Shown here: in pieces, positions 47,070 to 56,049 of the stretch
Numbering within the stretch: position 1 is the first letter of the stretch
Layout: each line of letters starts with the position of its first letter
Assembly: GCF_029269835.1 (NCBI RefSeq)
Contig: NZ_JARJBB010000004.1
Location: forward strand, 1-64,000
Source: Streptomyces tropicalis
GTDB lineage: Bacteria; Actinomycetota; Actinomycetes; Streptomycetales; Streptomycetaceae
Length of the DNA: 64,000 nt
Direction: 5' to 3'
Translations under genes and position numbers: made by a program
The notes under the pieces: generated by a model
What the model saw: the letters and a program-made list of their open reading frames with translations, nothing else
Database searches by the model: none
What the model was told of the DNA's origin: nothing

Positions 47070-47534
47070 ATGAGCAATGAAGCAACACTCGCCCCGCGCA
47101 TCGTGGTGGGCGTCGACGGCTCCGCACCCTCGAAGCAGGCTCTGCGATGGGCGGTGGGCCAGGCGAAACTGACCGGTGCCGCGGTCGAGGCCGTCTTCGC
47201 CTGGGAGTATCCGACACCCTGGCTCGGCATGGTCCCGCCCACGGACAAGGAATCGGGCGACTTCGAGGTGCATGCGCGGAGGATCCTGGACCGCGCCGTC
47301 GACGAGGCCCTGGGTCCCGGACCGGAACGTGCGGTCGCCCTTCGCCCCACCTCGGTGCACGGTCAACCGGCAGCCGTTCTGCTCGACGTCGCCGCAGGAG
47401 CTCAGCTGCTGGTCGTGGGGAATCGGGGCCGCGGCGGATTCCGCGAGGCGTTGCTGGGCTCGGTCGGCATGCACTGCGTGCAGCACGCCCCGTGTCCCGT
47501 CGTCGTGATCCGTGGCTCGGGCGGGGGAACGTGA
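47070..47534 (+). CDS. Universal stress protein (UspA family)
   Basis: 154 aa from ATG 47070, 6 nt after AGGTG. The N-terminal IVVGVDGSAPSKQALRWAV and the C-terminal ATP-binding signature VVGNRGRGGFREALLGSV (G-2x-G-9x-G-S) and CPVVVI are complete. Single-domain ATP-binding type. It acts in the cytosol under stress or slow growth. A P-type ATPase gene is convergent to it. 47535-47767 shows no gene. Confidence 0.94.
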   Translation: MSNEATLAPRIVVGVDGSAPSKQALRWAVGQAKLTGAAVEAVFAWEYPTPWLGMVPPTDKESGDFEVHARRILDRAVDEALGPGPERAVALRPTSVHGQPAAVLLDVAAGAQLLVVGNRGRGGFREALLGSVGMHCVQHAPCPVVVIRGSGGGT

Positions 47535-47767
47535 ACGGCGCGGCGCGCACACCACCACCGGCGGCCGGACGACGAACCGGTACGTCGTGGACACCCCGGA
47601 CCGGGGACCCCCTCACGTCGGTTGGCGTCGCACCCGGTCGGTTCGTCGGTGGAGCGTGGTCCCTGCCCCTGCCTGGCCGTGGCGCGCATCCGACTGCTGG
47701 TCCCCCGGAGGGTGTCTCGCTTCGCGGTCCGCTCATGCCGCGCTCACCGCACGGCCGGCGGTCCGCG

Positions 47768-50428
47768 TCACGGCGGCCCGTCGGCGGGCGTGGGACGGTG
47801 CGCGGCGGTGCTGAAGCGGCCGGCCCGGCGCCGCTGGTGACGACGTCCGGCGTAGCGTCCGGGAACCGGAGGTGCCGCGACGGCAGCCCCGTAGAAGAGC
47901 CGTTTGCCGATTTCGATGAGGGCCAGGTAGGCCAGGATCATGCCGATCAGCGTGGCGAAGAACGCTCCGGGAAGAGGCTGGAACCCCAGGGTGCGGGCGA
48001 GTGGGGTGGCCGGCAGCACCGCGCCGACCGTGACGACGCCGAGCGCGGCGAGAGTCAGCGGCAGGCTGGGGTGGCTGCGGAGGAACGGGATGCGCCGGGT
48101 GCGGATGGCGAAGATCACCAGGGTCTGGGTGGCCAGTGACTCGACGAACCAGCCGGAGCGGAACTGGGCCGGACCGGAGTGGAAGACCCAGAGCATCACG
48201 CCGAAGGTGACGAAGTCGAACACCGAGCTGAGCGGCCCGAAGGAGATCATGAAGCGGCGGATGAAGGCGATGTCCCAGTGTGAGGGCTTCCGCAGCTGCT
48301 CCTCGTCCACGTTGTCCGTCGGGATGGCCAGCTGACTGCTGTCGTAGAGAAGATTGTTCAGCAGGATCTGGGAAGGGAGCATCGGCAGGAACGGAAGGAA
48401 CAGCGAAGCACCCGCGGCGGAGGCCATGTTCCCGAAGTTGCTCGAGGTGCCCATCAACACGTACTTGATGGTGTTGGCGAAGATCCTGCGGCCCTCGACC
48501 ACCCCGTCCGCGAGGACGTTGAGGTCCTTTTCCAGCAGGATGACGTCGGCCGCGTCCTTGGCGACGTCGGTGGCCGAGTCGACGGAGATGCCCACGTCGG
48601 CAGCGTGCAGGGCCAGTGCGTCGTTCACTCCGTCGCCCAGGAAGGCCACGCCGCCGCGGCTGCGCCGTTGCGCGTGCACGATCCGGGCCTTGGCCTCGGG
48701 ACTCACCCGTGCGAAGACGGTGGTCCTGGTGATCGCCTCGACCAGCCGGGCGTCGTCCAGGGCGTCGACCTCGCCACCGGTCATCGCGCCCGCGACGGTG
48801 AGCCCCAGGTCCTGGCAGACCTTGGCGGCGACCGCGGCGTTGTCGCCGGTGACGACCTTGACCGCGACGCCCAGGTCGGCCAGCCTGCGCAGCGCCGTCG
48901 CGGCGTCCGGCTTGGGCGGGTCGAGGAACACCAGCAGCCCGGCCAGGGCCAGCCCACGCTCGTCCTCGGGCCCGACCGCCCGTGCTCCGGGGGCGAGGGG
49001 CCGGGTGGCGACGGCGACCACCCGGTTGCCTGCCTCGAACTCGGCCGTCAGCGCGTCACGGACCCCGGGAGGGACCTCGACGCAGCGGTCCAGGACGGTC
49101 TCCGGAGCACCCTTGGTGACCAGGCTGGAGCGGCCGTCCCCGTCGCGCACCAGGACCGAGATCATGCGCCGTTCGTGATCGAAGGGCAGCACCGCGACCC
49201 GCGTGTACCCGTCCAGCTCGGCCCGCTCGCCCGCGGCGGCCGGAGACCGCCACAGGGCCTGGTCCAGCGGGTTCCCGCCGACATCGTGCGCGTCCCGCGC
49301 CGCGTCCTCGGTGCTGAGCAGCCCCCACCTCAGCACCGCCTCGGCACGGTGGTCGCCGACCGGAACGGCGCGCATGTACTCGATGCGGCCCAGGGTGAGC
49401 GTGCCGGTCTTGTCGGTGAACAGGACATCGACATCGCCCAGGTCCTCGATGCACACCAGCCGCTTGACCAGCACCTTGCGCCGGCTCATCCTGCGTGACC
49501 CGGCGGCAAGACTCGTCGAGACGACCGCGGGCAGCAGCTGCGGGGTGATACCGACCGCGATGGCGAGCGAGAACAGCAGCGCGTCGATGATCGGCTTGTG
49601 CAGGGCCACGTTGATCACGAAGATCGAGGTCGTCAACGCGCCTGCGACGTACACCAGCAGCAGGGAGAAGCGCCGCAGACCGACCTGGAACTCGGTGTCG
49701 AGCGGATGGGTGTCGAGACCGGCGGCGATCCTGCCGAACTCGGTGTGCGCCCCGGTGGCCACCACCACCCCGGCGGCAACCCCGCTCCGGACGACGGTGC
49801 CCATGAGAGCGCAGCCGGACAGTTCGGCCAACGGGGTCCCGGCCGCCACCGCGGCGAGGTTCTTGTCCACCGGCAGCGACTCGCCGGTCAGCACCGACTC
49901 GTCGCACTCCAGGCCGGTGGCCTCCAGCAGCCGCAGATCCGCCGGAACGACGTCGCCCAGACGCAGTTCCACCACGTCACCGGGGACCAGCGCGGTGACA
50001 TCCACCAGCGTGGCCCGGCCGTCGCGCAGCGCCACGGCCTGGTGGCGGATCTGGGAGTGCAGGGCCTCGGCCGCCTGCTCGGCCCGGTACTCGTTGACGA
50101 AGCCCAGTCCCACGGACGCGCTCACGATCAGCCCGATGATCACCGCATCGCTTCGCTCGCCCACCAGGAAGGACGCGACGGCGGCCGCCACCAGCAGTCC
50201 GAGCAGGGGTGAGCGGAGCTGATGCCGCAGCACGGGGAACGCCCGGGCACGGTGCGTGGCGACCGCGTTGGGGCCGAACCGCGCCTGCCGCCGTGCGACC
50301 TCCTCGCTGCCGAGGCCCCGTCCGGCGCCGACACGGAGTTCACGGAGGACCTCTTCCCGTGACAGGGCCGCCGCCGACATCACCCCGGGCGCGAGCACAG
50401 GCTCGTGCGCCGGAGCAGGGGCACTCAC
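47768..50428 (-). CDS. mgtA: Magnesium-translocating P-type ATPase (MgtA/MgtB type)
   Basis: 886 aa from GTG 50428 (a Met at codon 17 is an alternative start). The phosphorylation loop is DKTGTLTLGRIEYM; other marks are the actuator TGES, VVTGDNAAVAAKVC, GDGVNDALALHAADVGISVDSA and about ten membrane segments. The TM4 sequence SLAIAVGITPQLLPAVVSTSLA is typical of P3B Mg2+ ATPases rather than Ca2+ pumps. It imports Mg2+ when the metal is scarce. The short-period repeat just upstream may be regulatory. Confidence 0.93.
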   Translation of the reverse strand: MSAPAPAHEPVLAPGVMSAAALSREEVLRELRVGAGRGLGSEEVARRQARFGPNAVATHRARAFPVLRHQLRSPLLGLLVAAAVASFLVGERSDAVIIGLIVSASVGLGFVNEYRAEQAAEALHSQIRHQAVALRDGRATLVDVTALVPGDVVELRLGDVVPADLRLLEATGLECDESVLTGESLPVDKNLAAVAAGTPLAELSGCALMGTVVRSGVAAGVVVATGAHTEFGRIAAGLDTHPLDTEFQVGLRRFSLLLVYVAGALTTSIFVINVALHKPIIDALLFSLAIAVGITPQLLPAVVSTSLAAGSRRMSRRKVLVKRLVCIEDLGDVDVLFTDKTGTLTLGRIEYMRAVPVGDHRAEAVLRWGLLSTEDAARDAHDVGGNPLDQALWRSPAAAGERAELDGYTRVAVLPFDHERRMISVLVRDGDGRSSLVTKGAPETVLDRCVEVPPGVRDALTAEFEAGNRVVAVATRPLAPGARAVGPEDERGLALAGLLVFLDPPKPDAATALRRLADLGVAVKVVTGDNAAVAAKVCQDLGLTVAGAMTGGEVDALDDARLVEAITRTTVFARVSPEAKARIVHAQRRSRGGVAFLGDGVNDALALHAADVGISVDSATDVAKDAADVILLEKDLNVLADGVVEGRRIFANTIKYVLMGTSSNFGNMASAAGASLFLPFLPMLPSQILLNNLLYDSSQLAIPTDNVDEEQLRKPSHWDIAFIRRFMISFGPLSSVFDFVTFGVMLWVFHSGPAQFRSGWFVESLATQTLVIFAIRTRRIPFLRSHPSLPLTLAALGVVTVGAVLPATPLARTLGFQPLPGAFFATLIGMILAYLALIEIGKRLFYGAAVAAPPVPGRYAGRRHQRRRAGRFSTAAHRPTPADGPP

Positions 50429-50486
50429 CCGGTCCCGCCCTGCGGGCAGGACGCACCCCGACCGGGCCTCGCACCGCGGCGTCGGC

Positions 50487-50528
50487 GGGTCTCACGATCT
50501 CCGCACCGGGTCTCACGATCTCGGCACT
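50487..50528. repeat. Two tandem 21-bp repeats upstream of mgtA
   Basis: gggtctcacgatctcCgcac and gggtctcacgatctcGgcac (unit of 21 bp, starting at 50487 and 50508) lie 59 bp upstream of the mgtA-like start. The 335-bp gap 50429-50763 has no other feature. Confidence 0.75.
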
Positions 50529-50763
50529 GCTGCTCGGCCATACGCATCGCCGCCCTGGGGCCGGCACGCCCGGTGAGGACGCGGGGTCCAAGGGCCCGGC
50601 GCCCTCCAGGGTTCCAGCATGGCACGCCCACCGCGTCCGACGCCCGGTGCGTGATGCCCCCGCCGAGTGTCACCGGGGACGTCGGGCGCGATCCCGCGGG
50701 GGTAGCGCGGGGGCGGCCGGGGGAGTCCGGGGCGGTCGCGCCGAACGGTCGCGGCCCCTCGGG

Positions 50764-51339
50764 TCAGTTGCCGCGCAGGCGTGTCAGCGTGGCGTCGAGG
50801 TCGGCCCGGCGGGGGCGGTTGTGGGGCAGCCGGGCGAGCAGGGCGGCCATGCCGCAGGTGTTGGTCACGGCGGAGAGGACGAGGCCGCCGGCGATGCCCG
50901 CGGACAGCAGCCGGAAGGCCGGGTGGACGAACTCGCCCAGGGCCAGGCCGAGCAGGACGACGGAGCCGGCGGTCAGGCGCACCTGGCGCTCCATGCCCCA
51001 GCCGGCCCTGCCCGCTCCCTCGGGGCGGTCCAGGCCGTGGCCCTGGGCGGCCCAGGCGCCGGTGCCTCCGGCGAGGGTTGCGGCGCGGATGCCGTTCTCG
51101 GTGAGCGTGCGGCAGGCGTTCCCGGAGCGGGCTCCGGAGGCGCAGACGACGAGGACCTCGCCGCGCTCCGCGGCGGTGCGGATGTCGGGCAGGGCCCGGT
51201 CCAGCTGGTCCAGCGGGATGTTGAGGGCGCCGGGGATGTGGCCGCCGGCGTACTCGCCGGGGGTGCGCACGTCGATCACGGTCAGCTCGTGCAGCCGGGT
51301 GCGGGCCTGGCCGGGGTCGAGGGTCGCGGGGGTGGTCAT
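50764..51339 (-). CDS. Rhodanese-domain protein with DUF2892-like membrane part
   Basis: 191 aa from ATG 51339. Residues 1-105 are a rhodanese with active-site Cys in VVCASGARSGNA, DVRTPGEYAGGHIPGALNIPL before it and AATLAGGTGAWAAQGHG after. The rest has two hydrophobic helices (SVVLLGLALGEFVHPAF, LSAGIAGGLVLSAVTNTCGMAALL) as in DUF2892 (YgaP-type). YgaP-like proteins move sulfane sulfur at the membrane. It is the last gene of the sulfur operon. Confidence 0.93.
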   Translation of the reverse strand: MTTPATLDPGQARTRLHELTVIDVRTPGEYAGGHIPGALNIPLDQLDRALPDIRTAAERGEVLVVCASGARSGNACRTLTENGIRAATLAGGTGAWAAQGHGLDRPEGAGRAGWGMERQVRLTAGSVVLLGLALGEFVHPAFRLLSAGIAGGLVLSAVTNTCGMAALLARLPHNRPRRADLDATLTRLRGN

Positions 51340-51436
51340 GGCAGGTGCCGTCCTTGGGTCTTGGGCGCCCCGGAGAGAGTGGGGCCGTGGAGGACTCGGG
51401 TCGGGCGCGGCCCCGGGGCCGGGGTGCGCGGTGTGG

Positions 51437-52180
51437 TCAGGTGAGTACGTCGGTGAGCATGAACGCGGCGACCGCGAGCAGCACGTAGGCGAAGAGGCGC
51501 TGCAGCGCCTTGCCCTTGATCTTCTTCGACAGGCGTTTGCCGTCCCAGGCGCCCAGGACGGCGGCCGCGGTGAAGGGTGCCACGACCGCCCAGTCCAGGT
51601 GTGTGCCGGCGCCGGCCCGGGCGGCCAGCGCGGCGAGCGAGTTGACCGTGATGACCAGCAGGCTGGTGCCGACCGCCCGGCGCATGGGCAGGCTCAGGAC
51701 GCTCACCAGCGCGGGTACGGCGAGGAAGCCGCCGCCCACGCCCAGGAAGCCGGTCACGGCGCCGAGCCCGGCGCCCGCGGCACCGGCCTTGCCCGGGCTC
51801 ACCCGGCCGGAGGTCTCGGTGCCGGCGGGCCGGAGCATGCGCAGGGCGGCCAGCGCGGCTACGACGGCGAAGGCGACCGTCAGCACGGTCTGGGGCAGGT
51901 GCCCGGCGGCGGCGCCGGCGAGCATCGCCGGCACGATGCCCGCCGCGGCGAACAGCAGTCCGGTGCGCCAGGCGACGTTGCCGTCCCGGGCGTGCCCGAC
52001 CAGGGCCGTGACCGAGGTCAGCGTCACGATGACCAGGCTGGCCGTCGTCGCTTCCGCCGGGGTGAAGCCGAGGAGGTAGATGAGGGCGGGCACGGCCAGG
52101 ACGCTGCCGCCCCCGCCGAGGCCGCCCAGGGCCAGGCCGATGACGGCGCCGGCGACGAGCGCGAGGATCAGTGCGGTCAT
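51437..52180 (-). CDS. TauE/SafE-family sulfite/sulfane-sulfur exporter
   Basis: 247 aa, starting at ATG 52180 (4-bp overlap with the rhodanese). Eight or so membrane segments; the family motif pair GLALGGLGGGGSVLAVPALIYLLG near the start and GAVTGFLGVGGGFLAVPALV in the middle is clear. It probably exports sulfite or thiosulfate produced by the dioxygenase and rhodaneses encoded beside it. Confidence 0.93.
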   Translation of the reverse strand: MTALILALVAGAVIGLALGGLGGGGSVLAVPALIYLLGFTPAEATTASLVIVTLTSVTALVGHARDGNVAWRTGLLFAAAGIVPAMLAGAAAGHLPQTVLTVAFAVVAALAALRMLRPAGTETSGRVSPGKAGAAGAGLGAVTGFLGVGGGFLAVPALVSVLSLPMRRAVGTSLLVITVNSLAALAARAGAGTHLDWAVVAPFTAAAVLGAWDGKRLSKKIKGKALQRLFAYVLLAVAAFMLTDVLT

Positions 52181-52542
52181 GCTATCGAGCCGTTGTTCCC
52201 TCGTGCGTCGACGACGGAGTGCCCGGCGGCGGCCCAGGCCTGCATGCCGCCCTTGACGCCGACGGCGTCGACACCGCGCCCGGTCGGCAGCTCGGCGGCC
52301 CGCCGTGAGCGGTGCCCGCTGCGGCAGATCACCACCGCCGGCCGGTCCTGCGCCGCGTCCGGCAGCGGCGCACCCCCCTGCAGGCGGGACAGGGGCGCGT
52401 GTCCGGCGCCGGGCGCGTGCCCGGCGGCCCATTCGCCCTGTTCGCGCGCGTTCAGCAGTACGGCCGGGGCGTCGGCGCCCTGCGTCCGCCGGACGGCTTC
52501 GTCCACCGTGACGCGGTCCTTGCCGGGTCGGAAGAGGAACAT
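52177..52542 (-). CDS. Single-domain rhodanese
   Basis: 121 aa; ATG 52542 (or GTG 52545) lies 7 nt after GAGAGG. Active-site loop VVICRSGHRSRRAA with the catalytic Cys, and VGVKGGMQAWAAAGH at the end. It transfers sulfane sulfur between small thiols. It overlaps the tauE start by 4 bp and follows the dioxygenase gene by 54 bp, so it shares its promoter. Confidence 0.92.
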   Translation of the reverse strand: MFLFRPGKDRVTVDEAVRRTQGADAPAVLLNAREQGEWAAGHAPGAGHAPLSRLQGGAPLPDAAQDRPAVVICRSGHRSRRAAELPTGRGVDAVGVKGGMQAWAAAGHSVVDARGNNGSIA

Positions 52543-52596
52543 CACACAGCCTCTCGGGAAGTCGGAGAAAGGGGTCGGACGGGGGAGGGCGGACGG

Positions 52597-53955
52597 TCAG
52601 TCGGTGACCACGGCCAGTCCGGCGACGGCGGCGGAGTCGAACCCGTCGTCGACGGCCACGACGTCGCGTCCCGCCGCGTCCAGCAGGGAGGCCGCGATGC
52701 CGGCCCGCATGCCGCCGGCGCAGTGCACCCAGACGGTGCCGGGAGGCACCTCGTTGAGCCGCTGGTGCAGTTGGTGGATCGGGATGTGCACGGAGCCCTC
52801 GATGCGGCCCGAGGCCCGCTCGGAGTCGCGGCGGACGTCCAGGACGACGATGCCGTGGGTGCCGCGCCCGGCCAGACCGGCGAACGTCGAGCGGGGGAAG
52901 GAGGCCGGGGTGTCGCCCGCCGGTGTCCATTCCTGCGGTGTGCCGGTCGCGGCCGCGGCGGGCCGGTCGATGCCGACCCGGACGAGTTCGCGCTGGGCGG
53001 CCGCGAGCTGCTCGGGGGACTCGGCGAGGAGGGTGACGGGCTTGCCCCACGGGATCATCCAGGCCAGGTAGGTGGCGATCTTGCCGTCGGCCTCGAAGTT
53101 GAGGGATCCGGCGACGTGGCCCTCGGCGAAGGCGACGCGGTTGCGCAGGTCCACGACCCACTCGCCGGCCCTCAGCCGGGCCGCTATGTCCTCGGCGTCC
53201 GCGACGGCCGGCGGGGTGAGGTCCACCGGGGCCGGACCGGCGGCGTTGGCCGGGCCCATGTGCGCGTAGTAGGCCGGGACGTCCTCCAGGCCGGCGAGCA
53301 ACCGCATCACGAAGGTGTCCACGTCGGTGGTCAGCGCCGCGTTGAGGGCCTTCTCCTTGCCGATGGTGGTGGCGTCGCCCTCGGCCTGCGCGGAGGAGCA
53401 GAAGCTGCCGAAGCCGTGCGTGGGCAGCACGGGCGTCTCGTCGGGCAGTTCCGTCGCGAGCCGGTGCGCGGAGGCGTGCTGGGCGCGGGCCAGGGTCTCG
53501 GTCAGGCGGGGCTCGACCAGGTCGGGGCGCCCCACGGTGCCGATCAGCAGCGACCCGCCGGTGAAGGCGGCCACCGGCACGCCGTTCTCGGTGAGCACGT
53601 AGGAGGTGTGGTGGGGGGTGTGGCCGGGGGTGGCGACCGCACGCAGCTCCAGGCCGGCGTCGACGGTCACGGTGTCGCCGTCGGACACCGGCACCCGCGC
53701 GAAGGACACCCGTGCTTGGGCGGGCACCAGGTAGGCGGCACCCGTCACCCGGGCCAGCTCCGGACCACCGGTCACGTAGTCGTTGTGGACGTGTGTCTCC
53801 ACGACATGGGAGATCCGCACCCCGCGCCGGGCGGCCGCCGCCAGGACCTGGTCGACGTCGCGGGGCGGGTCGACGGCCACGGCCGCCCGCCGGCCGCCGG
53901 CCAGGTAGTGGCGGTTGCCGAGGCCCTCGAGCTCGATGGTGTCGATGAAGAACAC
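52597..53955 (-). CDS. Persulfide dioxygenase-rhodanese fusion (CstB-like)
   Basis: 452 aa from GTG 53955 after GGGAG. N-terminal metallo-beta-lactamase domain with THVHNDY at residues 54-60 and TPGHTPHHTSYVL, then a rhodanese-like domain without catalytic Cys (VVDLRNRVAFAEGHVAGSLNFE), then a C-terminal rhodanese with Cys in VHCAGGMRAG. That order and length equal the CstB enzymes, which convert persulfides to thiosulfate via sulfite. It heads the operon behind two CsoR/CstR-like palindromes. Confidence 0.93.
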   Translation of the reverse strand: MFFIDTIELEGLGNRHYLAGGRRAAVAVDPPRDVDQVLAAAARRGVRISHVVETHVHNDYVTGGPELARVTGAAYLVPAQARVSFARVPVSDGDTVTVDAGLELRAVATPGHTPHHTSYVLTENGVPVAAFTGGSLLIGTVGRPDLVEPRLTETLARAQHASAHRLATELPDETPVLPTHGFGSFCSSAQAEGDATTIGKEKALNAALTTDVDTFVMRLLAGLEDVPAYYAHMGPANAAGPAPVDLTPPAVADAEDIAARLRAGEWVVDLRNRVAFAEGHVAGSLNFEADGKIATYLAWMIPWGKPVTLLAESPEQLAAAQRELVRVGIDRPAAAATGTPQEWTPAGDTPASFPRSTFAGLAGRGTHGIVVLDVRRDSERASGRIEGSVHIPIHQLHQRLNEVPPGTVWVHCAGGMRAGIAASLLDAAGRDVVAVDDGFDSAAVAGLAVVTD

Positions 53956-53979
53956 GACGCTGCTCCCTTCCGTGAAAAG

Positions 53980-54029
53980 TACCCCGGGGGGTATCTGTCG
54001 TCACCATAACATGAGTACCCCCGGGGGTA
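53980..54029 (-). promoter_or_regulatory. Double CsoR/CstR-type operator over the sulfur-operon promoter
   Basis: TACCCC-GG-GGGGTA (53980-53993) and TACCCCCGGGGGTA (54016-54029), centres 36 bp apart. A TATGGT -10 (minus strand, 54008-54003) lies between them, so one site overlaps the -35 side and the other the start site. Sites with 4-6 bp C/G runs of this form are bound by CsoR/CstR-family repressors. Confidence 0.7.
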
Positions 54030-54095
54030 TTTCCGTGCGGGTGTGAGGCCACACGGCCCGTCCGCGCGATCGAAAGCTTCGGTGTCCGATGTAGT

Positions 54096-54140
54096 GTCGT
54101 GCGGGTCGTGCGGGTCGTGCGGGTCGTGCGGGTCGTGCGG
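54096..54140. repeat. Five tandem 9-bp repeats
   Basis: gtcgtgcgg x5 exactly, starting at 54096, in the 388-bp gap between the sulfur-operon promoter and the next gene. Apart from it, 54030-54417 shows no gene I can support. Confidence 0.9.
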
Positions 54141-54417
54141 GGAGCCGGCCCGGGACGTCCTCGCGGCCGGACCGCTGGTTCGACGCGTACGGCGACGGCC
54201 TCCCGGCGGCAGCCGCGGTGCCGGGCGGCGGACGGGGTACCGGGGAGAGGGGCACCGGTTCGCCGGGAGGATCACCGAGGCAGTAGGGTCCGCCGCGGAC
54301 CGGACCGGCGGGGTCGTGCGCGGGGGCTTCCCGGCGTGCGTACTGCCGCACAGAGGGCTCGTCCCGTCCCGGTCCGCGCCCGACCGCCATGACCGTAGGA
54401 CGACGCAGAGGCCGACC

Positions 54418-55821
54418 TTGACGATCGAGAGCAGCGAGGGGACCCTGCGGCCGGACCGCCGGTCCGGAGCGGCGCCGGGCGCGGCCCGGACACCCACGGC
54501 CCGCGGGACGACCGCATCACGCGGGACGGCCGGAACGCCCGACGGACCGCCCCGGCCGCGCGCGGCCCTATCCGCCGCCGTGGCCGGCCTCGCCCTGTTC
54601 GTGCTGGTCGGGGCGACCGCGCCCAACTACAACACGCTCAGGGCACCGACCACCTGGCTCGGGCTGCCCGCCCTGCCCGGTGTCGTCTCCGAAGTGGTCA
54701 CGTGCCTCGCCGTGCTGCTGTCGTGCGTCGGCACGCTCCGCCTCCTCGACGCCCAGGGGCGGGGGTGGAGTCCCGATCCGCGCACCCTGTTCCGCTACGG
54801 GGCATGCGCCGCGCTGCTGGTCGCCCAGCTGACACCGGTCGGCTCCTCCGACACGGCCAGCTACGCCGCCTACGGCCGGATCGCCGCTCTCGGTGGAGAC
54901 CCCTACCTGACGACGCCGGTCCAGCTCGGCGACGCGTACGCCCACCTGGTCAGCGACGCATGGCGGGACACGCCGTCGGTGTACGGACCGGTCGCCATGT
55001 GGTGGCAGACCGCCGCCGCGTACGTCGGGGGCGACCGGCCGTGGTTGACGATATGGGTGCTGATGCTGGCGAACGCGGCCGTGTTCCTGGGCGTCGGCCA
55101 CATACTGATCCGGGTCGCCGACGACCCGGTCCGGGCGGCTCTCATGTGGAGCGCCAATCCGCTGCTGATCGGCGTGCTGGTCGCGGGCGGGCACCTGGAC
55201 ACCCTCGTCGCCGGGCTGGCCGTGTGCGCCGTGCACCTGGCACGCCGGGCCCGCGGACGGCACCACGACCTGGCCGTCGGCGTCCTGATCGGACTGGCCT
55301 GCGGTGCGAAGGTCAGCGCCGCTCTGCTCGGCGCCGGACTGGTGTGGCCGCTGCTCCGCCGCAGGGCCTGGGCGCGTGCCGCGTGCGTGACGGCCGCGGC
55401 CGCGCTGACCCTGGCCGTCCTCTACGGCACCTGCGGCCTGCACGCCCTCGGCCCGCTCTCCGCGGCCTCGCACATGGTGTCGAGTCCCTCGCTGTGGGCG
55501 GGGTTCGACCACGTCGCGACGGCGCTCCTCGGCTCCCGGGCGTCCTCGGCGGCCATCGCCGTCCTGTGGCCCGCCCTGATGCTCGCACTGGCCTGGCTCT
55601 TCCACCGGCGGCTGCCGCCGGACGTCCCCGCCGTCGTGGCCACTCCGTTCGTGCTCGCCTTCGCCTGGATCCTCGCGGCACCGTGGTCGATGCCCTGGTA
55701 CGCGGCCCTCGCCTGCGCGCCCGCGGCCCTGTTCCGCCATCACCGCCTCACCCAGTACCTGGTCGCGGCCACCGGTGTCCTGGCCCTGGTCCACAACGGC
55801 GGCGGCCACGGCTGGGCCTGA
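54418..55821 (+). CDS. GT-C membrane glycosyltransferase, MptB-like
   Basis: 467 aa if started at TTG 54418 (AGAGG upstream); the frame is open back to 54043 through a Cys/Gly/Arg-rich stretch that is not credible protein. About 10-11 membrane segments. The first extracytoplasmic loop has SSDTASYAAYGRIAALGGDPYLTTP and later NPLLIGVLVAGGHLDTLVAG, the D..Y...G..PY and GH.D patterns of polyprenol-phosphate mannosyltransferases (MptB/GT87). It would add mannose to an envelope glycolipid. The start codon is uncertain. Confidence 0.78.
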   Translation: MTIESSEGTLRPDRRSGAAPGAARTPTARGTTASRGTAGTPDGPPRPRAALSAAVAGLALFVLVGATAPNYNTLRAPTTWLGLPALPGVVSEVVTCLAVLLSCVGTLRLLDAQGRGWSPDPRTLFRYGACAALLVAQLTPVGSSDTASYAAYGRIAALGGDPYLTTPVQLGDAYAHLVSDAWRDTPSVYGPVAMWWQTAAAYVGGDRPWLTIWVLMLANAAVFLGVGHILIRVADDPVRAALMWSANPLLIGVLVAGGHLDTLVAGLAVCAVHLARRARGRHHDLAVGVLIGLACGAKVSAALLGAGLVWPLLRRRAWARAACVTAAAALTLAVLYGTCGLHALGPLSAASHMVSSPSLWAGFDHVATALLGSRASSAAIAVLWPALMLALAWLFHRRLPPDVPAVVATPFVLAFAWILAAPWSMPWYAALACAPAALFRHHRLTQYLVAATGVLALVHNGGGHGWA

Positions 55822-55848
55822 CAGGCCGGCGGACCGGCCCGCCCGGCG

Positions 55849-56019
55849 TCAGCGGGGGGATTCCTCCCGCGGCGGACGCAGCGCGTCGACCATCAGGTCG
55901 AGCAGCCGGTCGACCTTCTGCGGCGCGTCGACCGCCTGGGTCGAGAGGAACACGCCGAGGAGCATCACCGGCGAGGTGCCGCAGCCGTCGTCGCGCGCCC
56001 GCCGGGGATGAGGGGACAT
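55849..56019 (-). pseudogene. Possible TetR C-terminal remnant
   Basis: 56-aa frame from ATG 56019. MLLGVFLSTQAVDAPQKVDRL, then LDLMVDALRPPREE reads as the last two helices of a TetR ligand domain. The first 18 residues are Arg/Asp-rich and not domain-like, and no HTH remains. It may be a truncated regulator left beside the MerR fusion. No homology search was possible. Confidence 0.35.
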
Positions 56020-56049
56020 CCCGGGGGAGCCGTCCTCGCGGAGGACGGT

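Noticed and set aside
54043..54417. N-terminal extension of the glycosyltransferase frame
   Set aside because: It is formed by the 9-bp repeat (Ser-Cys-Gly units) and Arg-rich sequence, unlike a membrane protein start.
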